Part shown: piece after piece, positions 1 through 12,000 of the stretch
How the letters are laid out: each line of letters opens with the position of its first letter
Position numbering within the stretch: the stretch's first letter is position 1
Source: Anaeramoeba ignava
Taxonomy: Eukaryota; Metamonada; Anaeramoebidae
Direction: 5' to 3'
DNA length: 64,000 bases
NCBI GenBank assembly: GCA_028826165.1
Contig: JAPDFW010000059.1
Location: 571,001 to 635,000 of the forward strand
The notes under the pieces: model-generated
Seen by the model: the letters and a program-made list of their open reading frames with translations, nothing else
What the model was told of the DNA's origin: nothing
The model's database searches: none
Made by a program: the position numbers and the translations under genes

Positions 1-3000
1 GAAGAACTTTGCGGATTCTATCTCGATGAATGTGACCAAATTGAAGAGAATTAAAATAATTCCACAAATCCCCGTTTTTTTCTTTCAAAATTCTTGAGGA
101 AGATTTGTCATCTTGCAGTAAAGTTTTGGATGTAATGGAAGTGATTGATGTGAAAACATCCAAGAAATAATTGAATAAATTCTCGCATTCAAGTTCGTGG
201 ATTTGTGAGACAAGAGAAAGAATATGGAGTAGATTATGTGCAAGTTTAAACGCAGAAATTGCGAGATTAGTTCTTTCCTGAGATTGCAATCCTGAGAGTA
301 CGCGAGACTCGCTAAGAAAAGAACAGAACCAATTAAGAAGTCTTATTCTTAAATGTGCTGATGATAAAAAATTTTTTGCTGCGAGTTTTCCGCTTGAATG
401 AAGTTCTGTTAGTTTTTCTAATTGGGAAAGTAAAGACATGAAAAGATAGCTATAATCAGCATCTTTTTCTTGCAAACAAACTTCTAATATTTGGGATAAT
501 GCATCCCCAATTGTTTGTGCTGCACAAAATGAAGGTGGCTTAAGTGCATTTTCTAAATCGCTTAGCCATTTGATAATTTTGTCGAAAAGTTCCTTTCGAA
601 TATTTTTTCCCAATTCAAATCGAATAAATAAACTTGTGTAACTTGGTCGATCTAAAATACGTTCTAGGATTGCATTTGCGAATTCTGCATAAAGATCTTG
701 TTGTAATTGCAGAATGTCGCCTCCTTTTGTTGTATTTGATTCATTTTTGATTATATCTTTTTGGTATTCAAGAAGTAGTTGTAATTCTAATGAACATAAT
801 GAAGTTGTCCATATTGTTGTTCTATTAAGTACAGCATTGATTTTTGAGCAGAGTTTATTTCGTACGAATGATTTTTTTTCATTTTCATTTTCATTTCCAT
901 TTTCATTTTCATTTTCATTTTCATTTCCATTTTCATTTCCATTTTCATTTTCATTTTCATTTTCATTTTCTAAATTTTCTTTTTCTAAATTTTCTTCATC
1001 TTTCATATCTTTAATATCTTTAATATCTTCTTCATGCTTTTCAGGTATAATCGCTTTTCTGACTAAAGCAAAAAGTTTCAATTTTGATAAAAACGATTCA
1101 TCAAGTTTATTCAACTCGGAATGAAGTTCAGAAGCATTGAAAATACATGCATGACGGAAATTATCTTGATTAGTAATTTTTACTAACGTGCTTTTCAGTA
1201 AATTAATTAAATTTTGCAAATTGATTTGGTTTTGATTTAAATTTTCATTTTCATCCTCATTTAAATTTGCTTTAAAAATTCCTTCAAATTTCATTAATAT
1301 TCTCCATAAAGATGTTAGCAATGAAAATAAAACTCCTGGCATAATTTGGAATCTTGTTGTTATCAATGTAATTGAGGTGTATTGGTTATTCTCAAGTTTT
1401 TCTGTTGATTCTGAAAGAAGTGAAACAAGAAAATCTAAGCAAAAAGCAACTCTTTCTTTTGAAACTTGTGAATATGATTCAATTAATTTTTTTGACTCAG
1501 TTTCAAGACATTCTTGGAAAACACCAGCTATTACTTGGTTGATATTTACCATTCCTAATGATATTATTCTCAGTAAAAAATCTGTAAATTGGGCAACTAA
1601 TTCTCCAGTAAATTTTTCAAACACCATCACCTGGTTTTTGAATACATATAGTAATATTTGGTCGTGATGAATTCGAGATGATGAGAGGAAATTCAATTCA
1701 CGGAAAATTTGGATGGCAATATATAAATTAACTTCTCTTGAATTAATTTTGGTGATAAAACTGGAATAAAATATAAAAAGATCGTTCAATGTAAAAGTAT
1801 TGCTATGAGTCAAAAAGAAATTTGAAAACTCTTTGATCATATTCTGTGAATTGATGTTGGGTAATTGCGATACTAATTGTGATATGTTTTGGTTTGCTTT
1901 TGTTTGTTGATTTTGTGATTTGCGGATATTCTTGCCGAAATCAAAGCTTTTGAAGTGTTTTGATTTTGCTAAATTGGTTGTTTTTGAATCAAGAATTTTG
2001 TTGATTTTTCTTTTGATCATTGAATCAATTGAGTTGTTTTCCAAAAGATGGTTTAAATATTGTGTGATTTCTGGGAAGGAATGATATTCTGTGCAAATAA
2101 AACGGAAGCATTCTATAATCATTGATTTAAGATCTAGGATATTCATTGGCAAGTTGTTTGGAGTTATATTTGTGTTTATATTTGGTTCTTTTTCAATTTC
2201 ACTCTTCTTGATAAGTGCCATTAAAAGTTCAACAACTTTCCCACGAAGAACAAATACTCCTCGATATTTCTGCATAAGTTCCACAAGCTGCTTTTCAAAT
2301 CCTATTGTATTTTCAAACAGCCAAAGAAGTTCATCTATTAATCTTTGATAATCATTTGATATTTCCAGAAGTAAAATTTCATTTCTAACAACAATCCCAT
2401 CTTTTTCGAATTGAGATTTTTCACTAAATAATAAAAAAAATAAGTTTGTTAAAGAAAAAATATTTTTTTTTTCAAGACGATTTGATTTACATATTATTAT
2501 GAACAAATTCCACAATTCGAGTATTAATTTGATCAATATAAAAAGGAGAGTTAAATTGATTAAAATGATTCAATAAAGTATGGAAATCTTCTCCTGAGTT
2601 TAAAAACCTCAAAGCAAGTTCTTCTCCCTTTCGGATTGCCTCTCTTTCGTTCTGTATTGCTTCTTTCAAGTGTTCTCTTTCTAGAAGAACCATTTTATGA
2701 ATAAAATCCTTAGATTCAAAACCACCAACAGTTGGGATCATTTTAAAAAAAAGGATTCTTTTTTGTGCCAATTTGTCTTGTTGTTGTTTTTGAATACGAA
2801 ATAGCCCTAATGAAATCAGTCTTCGGGAATATAAATTATGAGAGAATAAATCGGTGCGAATAAATTCACCGAAAAGCTCTTCGATTCTTTTCTCTTCCTT
2901 TACAGAAGGAGAGTAACTATCAAGAAAATTCAACAACGGTTTTTGGAGAATGAAAAAGGAATCCTGTTTGGAATAATCGAAAAAAGGATCTTTTTGTTGG

Positions 3001-5076
3001 CGGTATTGCGCATATTCTGTTAGAACCTTAATAGCAATGCTATTTCGATAAGGAATGTATCTGAATCGAGTCACGACCCATTCGCAGATGATTGAAACAA
3101 ATCTGAAATCGTCTGAATTTTCTTTTTGTACTAAATTGATGCTATTTACTGATTTATCTTGCTCCTCGTTTGATAAAATGCCAAATTCTTGTGGACATCC
3201 TTGGAAATTATTGAATCCTTTGCTTTGGAATAATTGATAATATTTTGCCTCTCCTTTTTCAATTAGCGCATCAAGGGATTCCACAAGAGAGCATTCGTCA
3301 AAGAAATTAAGATGAGAATTCTGATAAAGAATATCAGCTCTCTGTATTAAAATCGATAGCATTGAGGAATCAAGTTGAAATATTTGTTTTGGAAAAATGG
3401 TGAACAAGATTTCTGAAAATGTTTTGATTTTCATGAGATTTTCAACTCCAACAACAGACAAAGCATCAAATGCATGATAAATTGAATATTGTAATACTGA
3501 AAATATTTGTTCGAAAAATTTTAGTCTTTGGGATGTGATATAAAAATGGCTCTGAGTATCTTGTTCATTTTCATTTGCGCTTTCATTTGCACTGTTTTCA
3601 AAACCTTCTTGTTCAATGTCCATATTTTTTTCTGCTTGGTCATTGCTATTATTTTTTTGTGCATTGGGAATTCCTTTTGTGATTATATTTCTTGCTGCAA
3701 AATTGATTTTATTGCTTTGTTTCTGTTGGTTGAGGAGGTTATTTTTGCCGAAATTCTTTGTTCTTTTTCCTGTTATTTCTTGATTTTCCATTTTGGAAAA
3801 ATTTGAAACTTCTTTTACAAGTTTGTTTTGAAATAAATGCAAATTGTGCTGTTCTATTAGTGATAATTTTTTTAAGCAGACATTTATAAATCCATCAAGA
3901 AGAATGAAATTTTCACAAATAAAGTCTAAAGTATTTAAAAAAATAAGCATTAAGGCAGAGTTATTTTCATCAGAAGAAGAATATCTAAATAATTGTATTA
4001 TTTCTTTCAAAAACAGAAAACGATCCAACATCCCATTTTGGAAGCAATATATTGCCATTTTAAATATGTATTGCCATTTTCTTTTAAATAATTTAAGAGG
4101 ATCTGAAGAAAATTGATTTTGAGGGGATATTTGGGTCTTTTTGTGTTTCAGCTTTTTTTTTTTTTTTTTTTTGAAATATAAATAATTTTTAAAATATAAA
4201 TAATTTTTAAATAATTTTACAATTTGTATTTATATTTGTATTTATATTTGCATTCGCATTTGTTCTTGTTTCTAAATTTTGAAACGGATTCTTTTTTAAA
4301 TATTCCTGAATATATTCAACAAGTTTTAAAGTCCACTGTTTATTTCTTTTATTTTGATTTAAAAAATCTTGTTGTTTTCTTCCAAGCTCCTGAAGATAAG
4401 TAACCTTTAAGATCCAAACAGCACGAAGAAAGGGGACTTCATTATCCACAAACTCTTCAAGCAAATCAAACCCTCGTTGAAGAGATTTGATTGGAATTTG
4501 CTTTGAAAGCTCTGCAAGTGTGCATTTTCCTGCAAGTTTTTTGGTAAACGCAAGTTGGTCTTCTCCACTTAATAAAACTCGCATCTTTGGAAACCTTAAA
4601 AACGGTTGAGATTCTTTACGCAATTTCTCAAGAAGCATCTTATCTCGTAATTCCTTGCGCGCTTTCTCAACTTTCTCAAATCCCTTTTGGATATTTTTCT
4701 CAATTTCTTCGACATTTTGACTTATTTTTTTAATTGCGCTTGAAAATTGATCAAAATTTGTTGGAAATGTAACTTCAAATCCTTTTGGCATCAATGAATA
4801 TTCTTGTTCTGATGGTGCTGGAACAGGATAGAAGTCCGGAAATGAAAGATCTTTGCTCAATGGCTTCATTTGTGGCGGCGGTTTTAATTTGAATGGCACT
4901 AATCCTTTTGTTCTTTTTCTGTTTGATCTTGTTATTGTTGGTCGTTTTTCTTTTCTTACTTCGTATTTCCCACTTTTTTGTGTTGTGTATCCTTGATTTG
5001 TTATGTTTTGATGTTGTATATCCATTTTTTGAGTTTTTGGTGTTGTTTTATTACTTCTTAATCTTTTTGTTTGCAT
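1..5076 (-). CDS. MED12: Mediator subunit 12 (kinase module), C-terminus beyond left edge
   Basis: Scaffold of the CDK8/cyclin C/MED13 kinase module of Mediator, acting in the nucleus. Coding exons 5076-4221, 4102-2491 and 2423 to the left edge join in frame (about 1630 residues visible). The first exon carries the conserved Med12 N-terminal region, with VPFLRAVWILKVTYLQEL resembling the animal segment that contacts cyclin C and activates CDK8. The second exon has ICEWVVTRFR, the family's LCEWAV signature. The rest is a helical solenoid, interrupted by an E/N-rich stretch around 870-970. Both introns are short and T-rich on the gene strand, GTAAAA...CAG and GTAAAT...TAG. The start is the first Met, 10-50 nt below TTTTTTCATTTTT elements. 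The left edge cuts the gene before its stop. The gene had no complete ORF across the first 2.4 kb because it runs off the window. Identity is well supported by the two signatures together. Confidence 0.85.
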
Positions 5077-5087
5077 TTTTATTTATG

Positions 5088-5130
5088 GAAAAAAAATGAA
5101 AATGAAAAAAATGAAAAAAAATAAAAAAAA
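5088..5130 (-). promoter_or_regulatory. TTTTTCATTTTTT element upstream of MED12
   Basis: On the minus strand this stretch reads as repeated T-runs broken by CA, two to three copies of TTTTCATTTTT, ending about 12 nt before the MED12 ATG. The same arrangement precedes most genes of the window. It is inferred to be a core promoter or initiator; no transcript data are available here. Confidence 0.4.
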
Positions 5131-5220
5131 ATTTAAAAAAAATTTTAATTACGTAAAAGTCAATAATTTTTTAAAATTCAAATCTTTTTTTTTTGTCCAC
5201 TTTTTTAAAATCAAAAAATC

Positions 5221-5390
5221 CATTTTTAATTTTTAATTTTATAAATGAATTTAAATTTAATTTTAAATTTAATTTTGATTTTGATTTTAATTTTGAATTT
5301 TGAATTTTAATTTTAATTTTAATTTTAATTTTAATTTTAATTTTAATTTTAATTTTAATTTTAATTTTAATTTTAATTTAATTTTAATTT
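5221..5390. repeat. AATTTT hexamer array, intergenic
   Basis: The 314-bp gap between MED12 (start) and the CEP57-like gene (stop), 5077-5390, holds T-run leader sequence and then a nearly pure (AATTTT)n array up to the stop codon at 5391. No coding potential is seen. Confidence 0.8.
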
Positions 5391-8104
5391 TCATTTTGAT
5401 TTATTTTCGTTTTGATTTTCTTTGGGAATTATTTTCGTAAAATTTCTTATTTCTTTAGATAAAGGTGAACAAAAGTTTTCATTCCAAAGAAATTCAGGAA
5501 TTGTTTTTAAATCAACTCCTTCCTTTTGTAATGAATAAAGAATATTTTTATATTGATGTTGTTTATCTTTAATTGCTTTTCCTAAAATGATAATTAAGTT
5601 TCTTAAATTAGATTGAATTTCAGGAGGAGAATAATTAAAATCTGGATTTTTTAAAATTTTTCTTAATTCCATTTTTTGGTTTTGAATAAATTTATGTTCT
5701 TTTTTAAGAATTGAAAGAAGGTGTTTCATTCTTGAAATTTTTGTTTTGTTTTCAATACTTTTTGTTCGTGATTTTGGATCATCATTACTAATTTTATTAA
5801 AAATTTGAATATTTACTGGAAGAGAAAATGAATCATTTCCTTTAACAACAGCAGAATTAAAAGGTAAATTAATTCCTTGTAATTCTTTTGAAATTTGATT
5901 TTTTATATTTTGAATTTCTTTTTTAAAGATATTTTCTTCTAAATTTGGATTTGAATTTGGATTTGGATTTAAATTTAAATTTGATTTTGAATATAAATTT
6001 GAATTTGATTTTGAATATAAATTTGAATTTGATTTTGAATATAAATTTGATTTTGATTTTGAATATAAATTTAAATTTGATTTTAAATTTGAATTTGTTT
6101 GTGAATTTGAATTTGGTTTTGATTTTGAATTTAATTTTGATTTTAAATATAATTTTGAATTTGATTTTGAATTTGATTTTCTTTGTGAATTTGCTTGTGA
6201 TTTTGAATTTGAATTTGTTTGTAAATTTATTTGTGAATTTGAATTTGATTTTCTTTGTAAATTTGCTTGTGATTTTGAATTTGAATTTGTTTGTAAATTT
6301 GTTTGTGAATTTGCTTGTAAATTTGTTTGTGATTTTGAATTTAAATTTGTTTGTGAATTTGTTTTTAAATCTTTTCTATTTTTAACTTGAATACTTCTTA
6401 TTCTTTGATGTGATTTTCGATGATTTTTATACCTTCTATGATTTCTATGCTTTCTATGATTTTGATTTCTTATTTTATAATTCAATTTATAAATAGAATT
6501 CCTAATTTCTTTTAAATTATTCAAAGATTCAATTTCTAAATTTGTTTGTTGTTGATCTAGCTCGCTCAATTTATTAACTTCATTTAAAAGATGACCAATT
6601 TCATTATTTTCATTATTTTCTTTTGTTAAATTTTCAAATTTTTGATTTAATTGATTCATTTTATCTAAAATTTGTGCCATTTCTTTTGTACAAAAACTTT
6701 CTTGTTTTTGATCTCCAAAATCTTGGTTTTTTTGAATTGCTTTTAAATGTTTATATTTAGAATTATAATAATCCCTTTCTTTTTGAATTTTTTGCATATT
6801 TGATCTTAAATGTGATAAAGCTTGAAAAATAGCTAAAAGAATAAATTAAAAGAATAAATTAAAAAAAAATAAATGAATTAAAAATTTTATATTTTTTTTT
6901 TACCTAAAGATGTTGAATTATTATCTAAATTTTTATATGAATGATTATTTTTTTGATTTTCATTTATAAATTGATTTTGATTTTCATTTTCATTTTGATT
7001 TTGATTTTGATTTTGATTTTGATTTTGATTTTCATTTTGATTTTGATTTTGATTTTGATTTTCAATTTCATTTTGATTTATAAATTGATTTTGATTTTGA
7101 TTTTCAATTTCATTTTGATTTTGATTTTCATTTTGATTTTGATTTTGATTTTGATTTTGATTTTGATTTTCATTTTGATTTTCATTTTGATTTTGATTTT
7201 GATTTATAAATTGATTTTCATTTTGATCTTGATTTTGGTTTTGATTTTGATTTTGATTTTGATTTTGATTTATAAATTGATTTTGATTTTGATTTTGATT
7301 TTGATTTATAAATTGATTTTGATTTTGATTTTGATTTATAAATTGATTTTGATTTTGATTTTGATTTTCAAATTGATTTTGATTTTGATTTTGATTTATA
7401 AATTGATTTTGATTTTGATTTTCATTTTGATTTTGATTTTGATTTATAAATTGATTTTGATTTTTATTTTGATTTTGATTTATAAATTGATTTTGATTTT
7501 GATTTTCATTTTGATTTTGATTTTGATTTTCATTTATAAATTGATTTTGATTTTCATTTATAAATTGATTTTGATTTTGATTTATAAATTGATTTTGATT
7601 TTGATTTTGATTTTGATTTTGATTTATAAATTGATTTTGATTTTGATTTTGATTTATAAATTGATTTTCATTTATAAATTGATTTTCATTTATAAATTGA
7701 TTTTGATTTTGATTTTGATTTTCAAATTGATTTTCATTTATAAATTGATTTTGATTTTGATTTTGATTTTCATTTTGATTTATAAATTGATTTTCATTTA
7801 TAAATTGATTTTGATTTATAAATTGATTTTGATTTTGATTTTGATTTTCATTTTCATTTATAAATTGATTTTGATTTTGATTTTGATTTATAAATTGATT
7901 TTGATTTTGATTTTGATTTATAAATTGATTTTCATTTTCATTTTCTGAAGAATCACTAAAAAATACTTGATTATCTTCTAAATCATTTAAAGCAACAGTT
8001 GAAGAAGAAAAATTATATAGATTTTGTTCATCTTGTTCAAATGAATTTTGAAAATAATGTTGAAAATAATTTTGATTTTGATTTTGATTTTGATTTTGAT
8101 TCAT
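5391..8104 (-). CDS. CEP57-like coiled-coil protein with Q/N-rich N-terminus
   Basis: Two exons, 8104-6904 and 6832-5391, join through a 71-bp GTAAAA...TTTTAG intron and give about 880 residues. Residues 1-400 are a prion-like Q/N/E domain built from NQNQ and FINENQ repeats. Across the splice the protein becomes AIFQALSHLRSNMQKIQKER, which resembles the start of the CEP57 centrosome-localisation coiled coil. A basic N/S/K repeat linker follows (roughly residues 530-690). The last 150 residues (KHLLSILKKEHKFIQNQKMEL onward) resemble the CEP57 microtubule-binding domain: leucine-zipper spacing, long helices and an RxxLxxLI segment. Inferred role: centrosome or microtubule-organising coiled-coil protein. 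The family call rests on pattern similarity only; 'coiled-coil protein with a Q/N-rich domain' is certain. The Q/N part is likely to vary in length between alleles. Confidence 0.6.
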
Positions 8105-8252
8105 TTAAAAAAAAAAATAAGAGAAAAAGAAAATAAAAATGTTTTTGATTTCAATTTTAATTGTTTTTTTTAAATTTTTTTTTTGATCGTTTTCAATGTC
8201 AATTATTTCTAAAAAAATGACATTTCATTTCTATTAAAAAAAAAGGAAAAAA

Positions 8253-8324
8253 ATGAAAAAGTTTTTTTTTAAAATTCATTTTTTTCATTTTTTCATTTTT
8301 TTCATTTTTTTTTTCAATAATTTA
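8253..8324 (+). promoter_or_regulatory. TTTTTCATTTTTT element upstream of C1D
   Basis: Positions 8281-8314 hold three successive TTTTTCATTTTT units, ending about 11 nt before the C1D ATG at 8325. An upstream in-frame ATG at 8253 would add 24 Phe-rich residues translated from this leader, so it is rejected as the start. Confidence 0.4.
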
Positions 8325-8844
8325 ATGGATGAATTAACTCAAGATGAACAAAATAGAATTGATTCACTTCAAAAATCAATAAAAGAAATTGAAATACAAG
8401 TTGAAGGATTAATAAAAAAAGCAAAAGAAGTTGAAGAAGAATTAACGCCACTTGAAAAAGCAGAACTTGATACAACAATTGCATATATTATAACAAGTTT
8501 ATTTTATATTTATTTAAAAACACAAGGAATTTCAACTCAAGATCATCCTATAAAATATGAACTTGAACAAGTTAAATTATATATGAATAAAGTTCATGAT
8601 TTAGTTGAATTAAATAAAAATAAATTCCTTAAAGTTGATGTTGAAGCAGCAAAAAGAATAATTCTTCATTCAACTCAACAAATTAATTCACAAAAAAATG
8701 GTAAAAAAATTTTTCGAAAAGAAAAAAAAAATATCAAAATTTATTTTTTTATTTTTTTTTATCTTAGAAAAACATATTAAACCTAAATCTCCATCTCCAA
8801 TTAAAAAGCAAAAAATTAAAACTAAAAAAAATTCTCGTAAATGA
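8325..8844 (+). CDS. C1D: C1D/Lrp1 nuclear exosome cofactor (Sas10/Utp3/C1D family)
   Basis: Small nuclear RNA-binding protein that pairs with the exonuclease Rrp6 in rRNA and snoRNA 3'-end processing. Exons 8325-8700 and 8768-8844 join through a 67-bp GTAAAA...CTTAG intron, giving 150 residues, close to the usual size (human 141). The family core is clear: TPLEKAELDTTIAYIITSLF and YLKTQGISTQDHPIKYELEQ, then YMNKVHDLVE. The last exon supplies a short Lys-rich basic tail (KPKSPSPIKKQKIKTKK), typical of RNA-binding C1D proteins. The start chosen is MDELTQDEQ. An in-frame upstream ATG would prepend a run of Phe codons from the T-rich leader. It is divergent from the CEP57-like gene, with only about 220 bp between start codons. 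Confidence 0.9.
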
Positions 8845-9000
8845 TTTGATCAAATTTGATTAATTTTAAATTTTTTTTTTTTGAAAAATTTTTGATTAAA
8901 TTATTTAGAAAAATAAAAAATAAAAAATAAAAAATATAAAAAATTAAATGTCTTAAATGTTTTAAATGTTTTTTTTTTATTTGGAAAAAATTTTTTTCAA

Positions 9001-9022
9001 ATTTTTTTTTTCATTTTTTTCC
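9001..9022 (+). promoter_or_regulatory. TTTTTTCATTTTTT element upstream of RasGEF
   Basis: A T-run with a single CA interruption lies 27-48 nt before the RasGEF ATG at 9049, the same layout as at other genes of the window. Confidence 0.35.
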
Positions 9023-9048
9023 TTGTTTTTTAATTTTCAATTTTTAAA

Positions 9049-12000
9049 ATGAGTCAACCAAAAGATTCACAATTAACTCCAGTAAAACAAATTATAAAAC
9101 ATTTTTTATAATTTATTTCTATAATTTTTTTTTTCTTTTTGATAGAAACTTAGAAAACAACAAAGAAAAGAACAAAAAGAAAAAGAAAAAAAAGAAAAAA
9201 AAGCCAAAAAAGAATTAGAACGAAGAAGAAAAGAACAACAAAAACGCGAAAAAAAACAACAAAAAGCAAATTCAAAAAAATTTTCAACATTAAAAAGTCA
9301 AAGTGTAAAAAAAAATATAAAAAAATATTTTAAATTAAAGTCTCGAAAAAAATTCATTTTGTATTTAAATTTTGTTTCTTTTTAAAAACAATAGACAACA
9401 ACAATAACAAAAAATTTAGATTTAGATTCAACTTCCAATCAAGACAAACCAAAAGTTTTTACTAGTTATCAAGAAGGACAAAATCCTGAAATTGATTTAA
9501 TTAAAAAAGAGCTTATTGAAAAGAAAAAAATGCAATCAAAAACAAATTTAAATGAAAATTTAACTGAAAATTTAAACTGAAAATTCAACTGAAAATTCAA
9601 CTGAAAATTCAAAAGAAAATTCAAAAGAAAATTCAAAAGAAAATTCAAAAGAAAATTCGAAGGAAAATTTAAATGAAAATTTAAATGAAAATTTAAATCA
9701 AAATAAAATTGAAAATCAATTTAAAATAGAAAGTCAACAACCTCCAACTCCTCCAAGAGAATTATCAAAATCTCACTTAAATCAAGAAATTTCAAATGAT
9801 AAAAATAATTTAGAAAATCAAAATGAAAATCAAAATGAAAATCAAAATGAAATTGAAATTGAAAATCAAAATGAAATTGAAATTGAAAATCAAAATGAAA
9901 ATCAAAATAAAATTCAAAATGAAAATTCTCAACAAAAAATTAAAGATTCTGATAGTGAATTATCAAAATCAGAAATAGAAGATACTCCACAAGAAACAGA
10001 AGATGAAGATATTGGTGTTCCTAAAACAGAATGGCTTGCTTATTTTATGAGAAAAAATCCAGATATTTTGAGATTGAAAGAAAGAGCTCGAGTTTTAACA
10101 CAAGAAGAAACGTAAAATCAAAATCAAAATAATATTAAAATTAAAATTAAAATTAAAATTAAAATTAAAATTAATATTAAAATTAAAATTAAAATTAAAA
10201 TTAAAATTAAAATTAAAATTAAAATTAAAATTAAAATTAAAATTAATATTGAATTTAAAATCAAAATTAAAATTAAAATTAAAATTAAAATTAAAATTAA
10301 AATTAAAAATTAAAATTAAAATTAAAATTAAAAAATTTAAAAATTTAAAAAAAAAAAATTAAAATTAAAATTAAAATTAAAATTAAAAATTAAAAATTAA
10401 AATTTAAAATTAAAATTAAAAAAATTAAAATTAAAATTAAAATTAAAATCAAAATTAAAATTAAAATTAAAATTAAAATTAAAATTAAAATTAAAATTAA
10501 AATTAAAATTAAAATTAAAATTAAAATTAAAATTAAAATTAAAATTAAAATTAAAATTAAAATTAAAATTAAAATTTAAAATTAAAATTAAAATTAAAAT
10601 TAAAATTAAAATTAAAATTAAAATTAAAATTAAAATTTAAAATTAAAATTAAAAATATATAAGATATGGGAAGCTTTGTGAAATTGCATATACAGAATCT
10701 AAAGAAAGTTTATCATCTCGAGTAATTTCGCAGCTTTTAATGAATTATTTCTATCAAAACAAATTTTATAAAACATTAAAAGCTCTTGAATCAGAAACAA
10801 AATATCCATTTGAAATTCATTATAACAAAAGTTATTTAAAACCATTAGTTTGTGTTTCTATACCAACAATGGATCATTTATGGGATCATCAATACCCAAC
10901 TCCAACTGATTTGGATGATGAACTTGAAGATCCAGAAGTTTTTATTACTGAAGATTTTTTCAGGTAATTTTTTTAAATTGAAAATTTTTTTAAATTGGAA
11001 TTTTTTTAAATTGGAATTTTTTTTTAAAAAAAGTGGAATTGATTCTCTTCATGATGTTTCTGTTTGGGATGAACCTCCAGATAATGAAACAAATATTCTT
11101 TATTCAGAAGATAAAAGTAAAAATTAGAAAATTATTTTTCTTCTTTTAAAAATTAAAATTATTTTTCAATTTTTAGATGAATTAAAAGCTGCTACTCTTA
11201 ATAAATTAATTCTTAAATTAGTTCCAGAAACAGAATTGGAACATGATTTTCGAATTATATTTTTATCAACTTATCAATCTTTTACAACACCATATATGTT
11301 ATTATATAAATTAATTCAAAGGTAAATTAAAATTAATATTAAAATTGAAATTGAAATTGAAATTAAATTAAAATTAAAATTAAAATTAAAATTAAAATTA
11401 AAATTAAAATTAAAATTAAAATTAAAATTAATATTAAAATTAAAATTAAAATTAAAATTAAAATCAAAATTAAAATTAAAATTAAAATTAAAATTAAAAT
11501 TTAAAATTAAAATTAAAATTGAAATTAATATTAAAATTAAAATCAAAATTAAAATTAAAATCAAAATTAAAATTAAAATTAAAATTTGAAATTAAAATTA
11601 AAATTTAAATTAAAATTAAAATTGAAATTAAAATTAAAATTAAAATTAAAATTAAAATTAAAATTAAAATTAAAATTTAAAATTAAAATTAAAATTGAAA
11701 TTAATATTAAAATTATAATTAATATTAAAATTAATATTAAAATTAAAATTGAAATTAAAATTAAAATTAAAATTAAATTTTAAATTAAAATTAAAATTAT
11801 AATTAAAATCAAAATCAAAATTAAAATTAAAATTAAAATTAAAATTAAATTTAAAATTATAATTAATATTAAAATTAAATATTAAATATTAAATATTAAT
11901 TAGATATAATGTACCAAGATTACCAGATTTATCTTTTGAATCATATCAAACAAAGAAAAATTGTATCAAACTTCAAGTATGCAATATAATAAGATTTTGG

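Noticed and set aside
2091-4116. Plus-strand ORFs of 60-92 residues opposite MED12
   Set aside because: They are shadows of the conserved minus-strand coding exons.
6941-7948. 335-residue ORF opposite the Q/N-rich exon (Ile/Leu/Phe-rich)
   Set aside because: It is the complement of the NQ repeat; composition is set by the hexamer, and the minus-strand frame has the splice and leader.
9572-9580. Alternative genetic code with TGA as sense to explain RasGEF
   Set aside because: TGA is the true stop in other genes (C1D, RasGEF end, the four-TM gene), and the frame changes at this point, which recoding of TGA would not explain.
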